The position numbers and the translations under genes were made by a program. The notes below the pieces were generated by a model. It had not been told where the DNA came from and ran no database searches. It worked only from the letters and a program-made list of their open reading frames with translations. This document shows positions 5,325-6,181 of a stretch of DNA of 6,181 nt, piece after piece. Source of the DNA: Acidimicrobiales bacterium. GTDB taxonomy: Bacteria; Actinomycetota; Acidimicrobiia; Acidimicrobiales; Poriferisodalaceae. Within the stretch, counting starts at the first letter, position 1. The number at the start of each line of letters is the position of its first letter. The stretch lies in NCBI GenBank assembly GCA_020439485.1, contig JAGQSP010000131.1, positions 2,056 to 8,236 of the forward strand, in the 5' to 3' direction.

Positions 5325-6181
5325 ATGGTGTACAGACGGTTGGGCGTGGCCTTGGCATTGGCACTCTTCGGTGGCTTGCTGGCCGTGACGCTGGGCGCTT
5401 CACCCGGCCACGGCCAGAGCCCCGGCACCTCGTTCTCGCAAGTCGACCGGGTCCTGGTGTCGACCGTCGAGGACGGCGTTCAGCCGTTCTACGTGGTGCG
5501 AGCCAGCTCGGCATTGAGCCCCAACGGGAACTGGGTCGCGTTCACCACGGGCGGCACCGGCATCCACGGGGTGCCCACCCTCGAGCGGCTGTATGTTCAC
5601 AACCTGGCTACGGGCCAGGCATGGACCCTCGACGCCGACCTGTCCAACCGTTTCTTCCGGCTGGGCGCCGTCACCGATGAGGGCGATGTGATCGTGTCGA
5701 CCAACGTGGCGCTGGTGGCGGGCGATGTCGACACCACGGCCGACACTTACCGGGTGGGTCCCGACCTGGCCCCAGAACTGATCACCTCGGGCACCGACGG
5801 GTTCGTCGCCTTCAGCGAGGTGGTTGCCTCGGGCAACGGCGACGTCACCGCATCGCTCGAGAAGCCCTCGCCCGATGCTGCGACCTCGGTGGTGGTTCGC
5901 GATGCGTCGGGCGGGGTCGTGGTTGAGGGCGACTTCGACGACTGTGCCCCCGGCTCGTGCCAGCTGAGCCTGTCCGACGATGGACAAACGCTTGTGGTGG
6001 CACGAACCGGTCCCACGCCGGGCGACTGGCTGGGAAACCTGCTTTCGGTCTCGGCCGCGTCCGAGCTGGGGGCCGACACGGCTGGCACTCCCTTCCCCAG
6101 TACACAAGCGGCCGCGGCCGGGAGTGCCAACCTCCACACCAACTGGGACGGGTCGGTGGCGCTTTGGGCGCCGTACCCCGG
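5325..6181 (+). CDS. Exported WD40-like (PD40-type) propeller protein, N-terminal part
   Basis: The frame is open from here to the window edge, giving 285 complete codons with no stop, so the 3' end is missing. MVYRR, a hydrophobic core at 6-23 and a small-residue LGAS region near 23-26 form a signal peptide; the exact cleavage site is uncertain. SPNGNWVAF (65-73) followed by LYVHNLATG (89-97) is a typical PD40/TolB-like blade, and SDDGQTLVVA (217-226) begins another. A CAPGSC pair (Cys207, Cys212) may form a small disulfide loop. I prefer ATG 5325 over ATG 5301, which directly abuts the kinase stop and adds eight residues; neither has a Shine-Dalgarno, but 5325 has a leaderless-type -10 box. 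The likely role is an extracytoplasmic binding or scaffold propeller. No enzymatic domain is visible in this part. Confidence 0.82.
   Translation, partial: MVYRRLGVALALALFGGLLAVTLGASPGHGQSPGTSFSQVDRVLVSTVEDGVQPFYVVRASSALSPNGNWVAFTTGGTGIHGVPTLERLYVHNLATGQAWTLDADLSNRFFRLGAVTDEGDVIVSTNVALVAGDVDTTADTYRVGPDLAPELITSGTDGFVAFSEVVASGNGDVTASLEKPSPDAATSVVVRDASGGVVVEGDFDDCAPGSCQLSLSDDGQTLVVARTGPTPGDWLGNLLSVSAASELGADTAGTPFPSTQAAAAGSANLHTNWDGSVALWAPYP

Noticed and set aside
5400..6137. A 245-codon minus-strand frame opposite the second exported gene
   Set aside because: The plus frame is uninterrupted from 5301 to the window edge with a signal peptide and PD40 blades. The minus frame shows no motif.

Overview
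This GC-rich window has strong G/C preference at third codon positions, TANNNT-type candidate -10 boxes and one apparently leaderless gene, all of which fit a high-GC actinobacterium. A RIO-type kinase next to secreted beta-propeller proteins makes a member of the Acidimicrobiia plausible, but that placement is an inference and no marker gene proves it. All genes read on the + strand. The long minus-strand reading frames are compositional shadows. No rRNA, tRNA, CRISPR array or insertion sequence is visible.

Left part (1-1716): the 3' end of a fatty-acid beta-oxidation operon. It holds the last 45 codons of a thiolase, a type-II 3-hydroxyacyl-CoA dehydrogenase of the HSD17B10-like SDR group, and a crotonase-fold enoyl-CoA hydratase with both catalytic glutamates. 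The thiolase stop and dehydrogenase start share a base (TGATG). The hydratase follows after 37 bases with its own AGGAG. Together these enzymes hydrate 2-enoyl-CoA, oxidise the 3-hydroxyacyl-CoA and cleave the 3-ketoacyl-CoA. A long two-tier hairpin at 1748-1798 closes the operon.

Middle part (1921-4338): one large exported protein of 805 residues. It has a signal peptide, an N-terminal beta-propeller-like region with xYxGGxF blades, and four tandem modules of about 66-69 residues, each bracketed by a cysteine at both ends. The ten cysteines of the predicted mature chain all fall into neat pairs.

Right part (4339-6181): a 212-base gap carries a candidate promoter, a very strong Shine-Dalgarno followed by a 19-codon mini-ORF, and a small dyad. 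Next comes a RIO-family protein kinase that appears to start at TTG. Directly after it lies the start of a second exported propeller-like protein, probably expressed from its own leaderless promoter, which runs off the window end.

The beta-oxidation genes form a clear functional unit. The link between the secreted propeller proteins and the RIO kinase is adjacency only. The least familiar elements are the cysteine-clamped repeat array and the mini-ORF leader ahead of the kinase. I see no convincing defence system, mobile element or wholly new system here.
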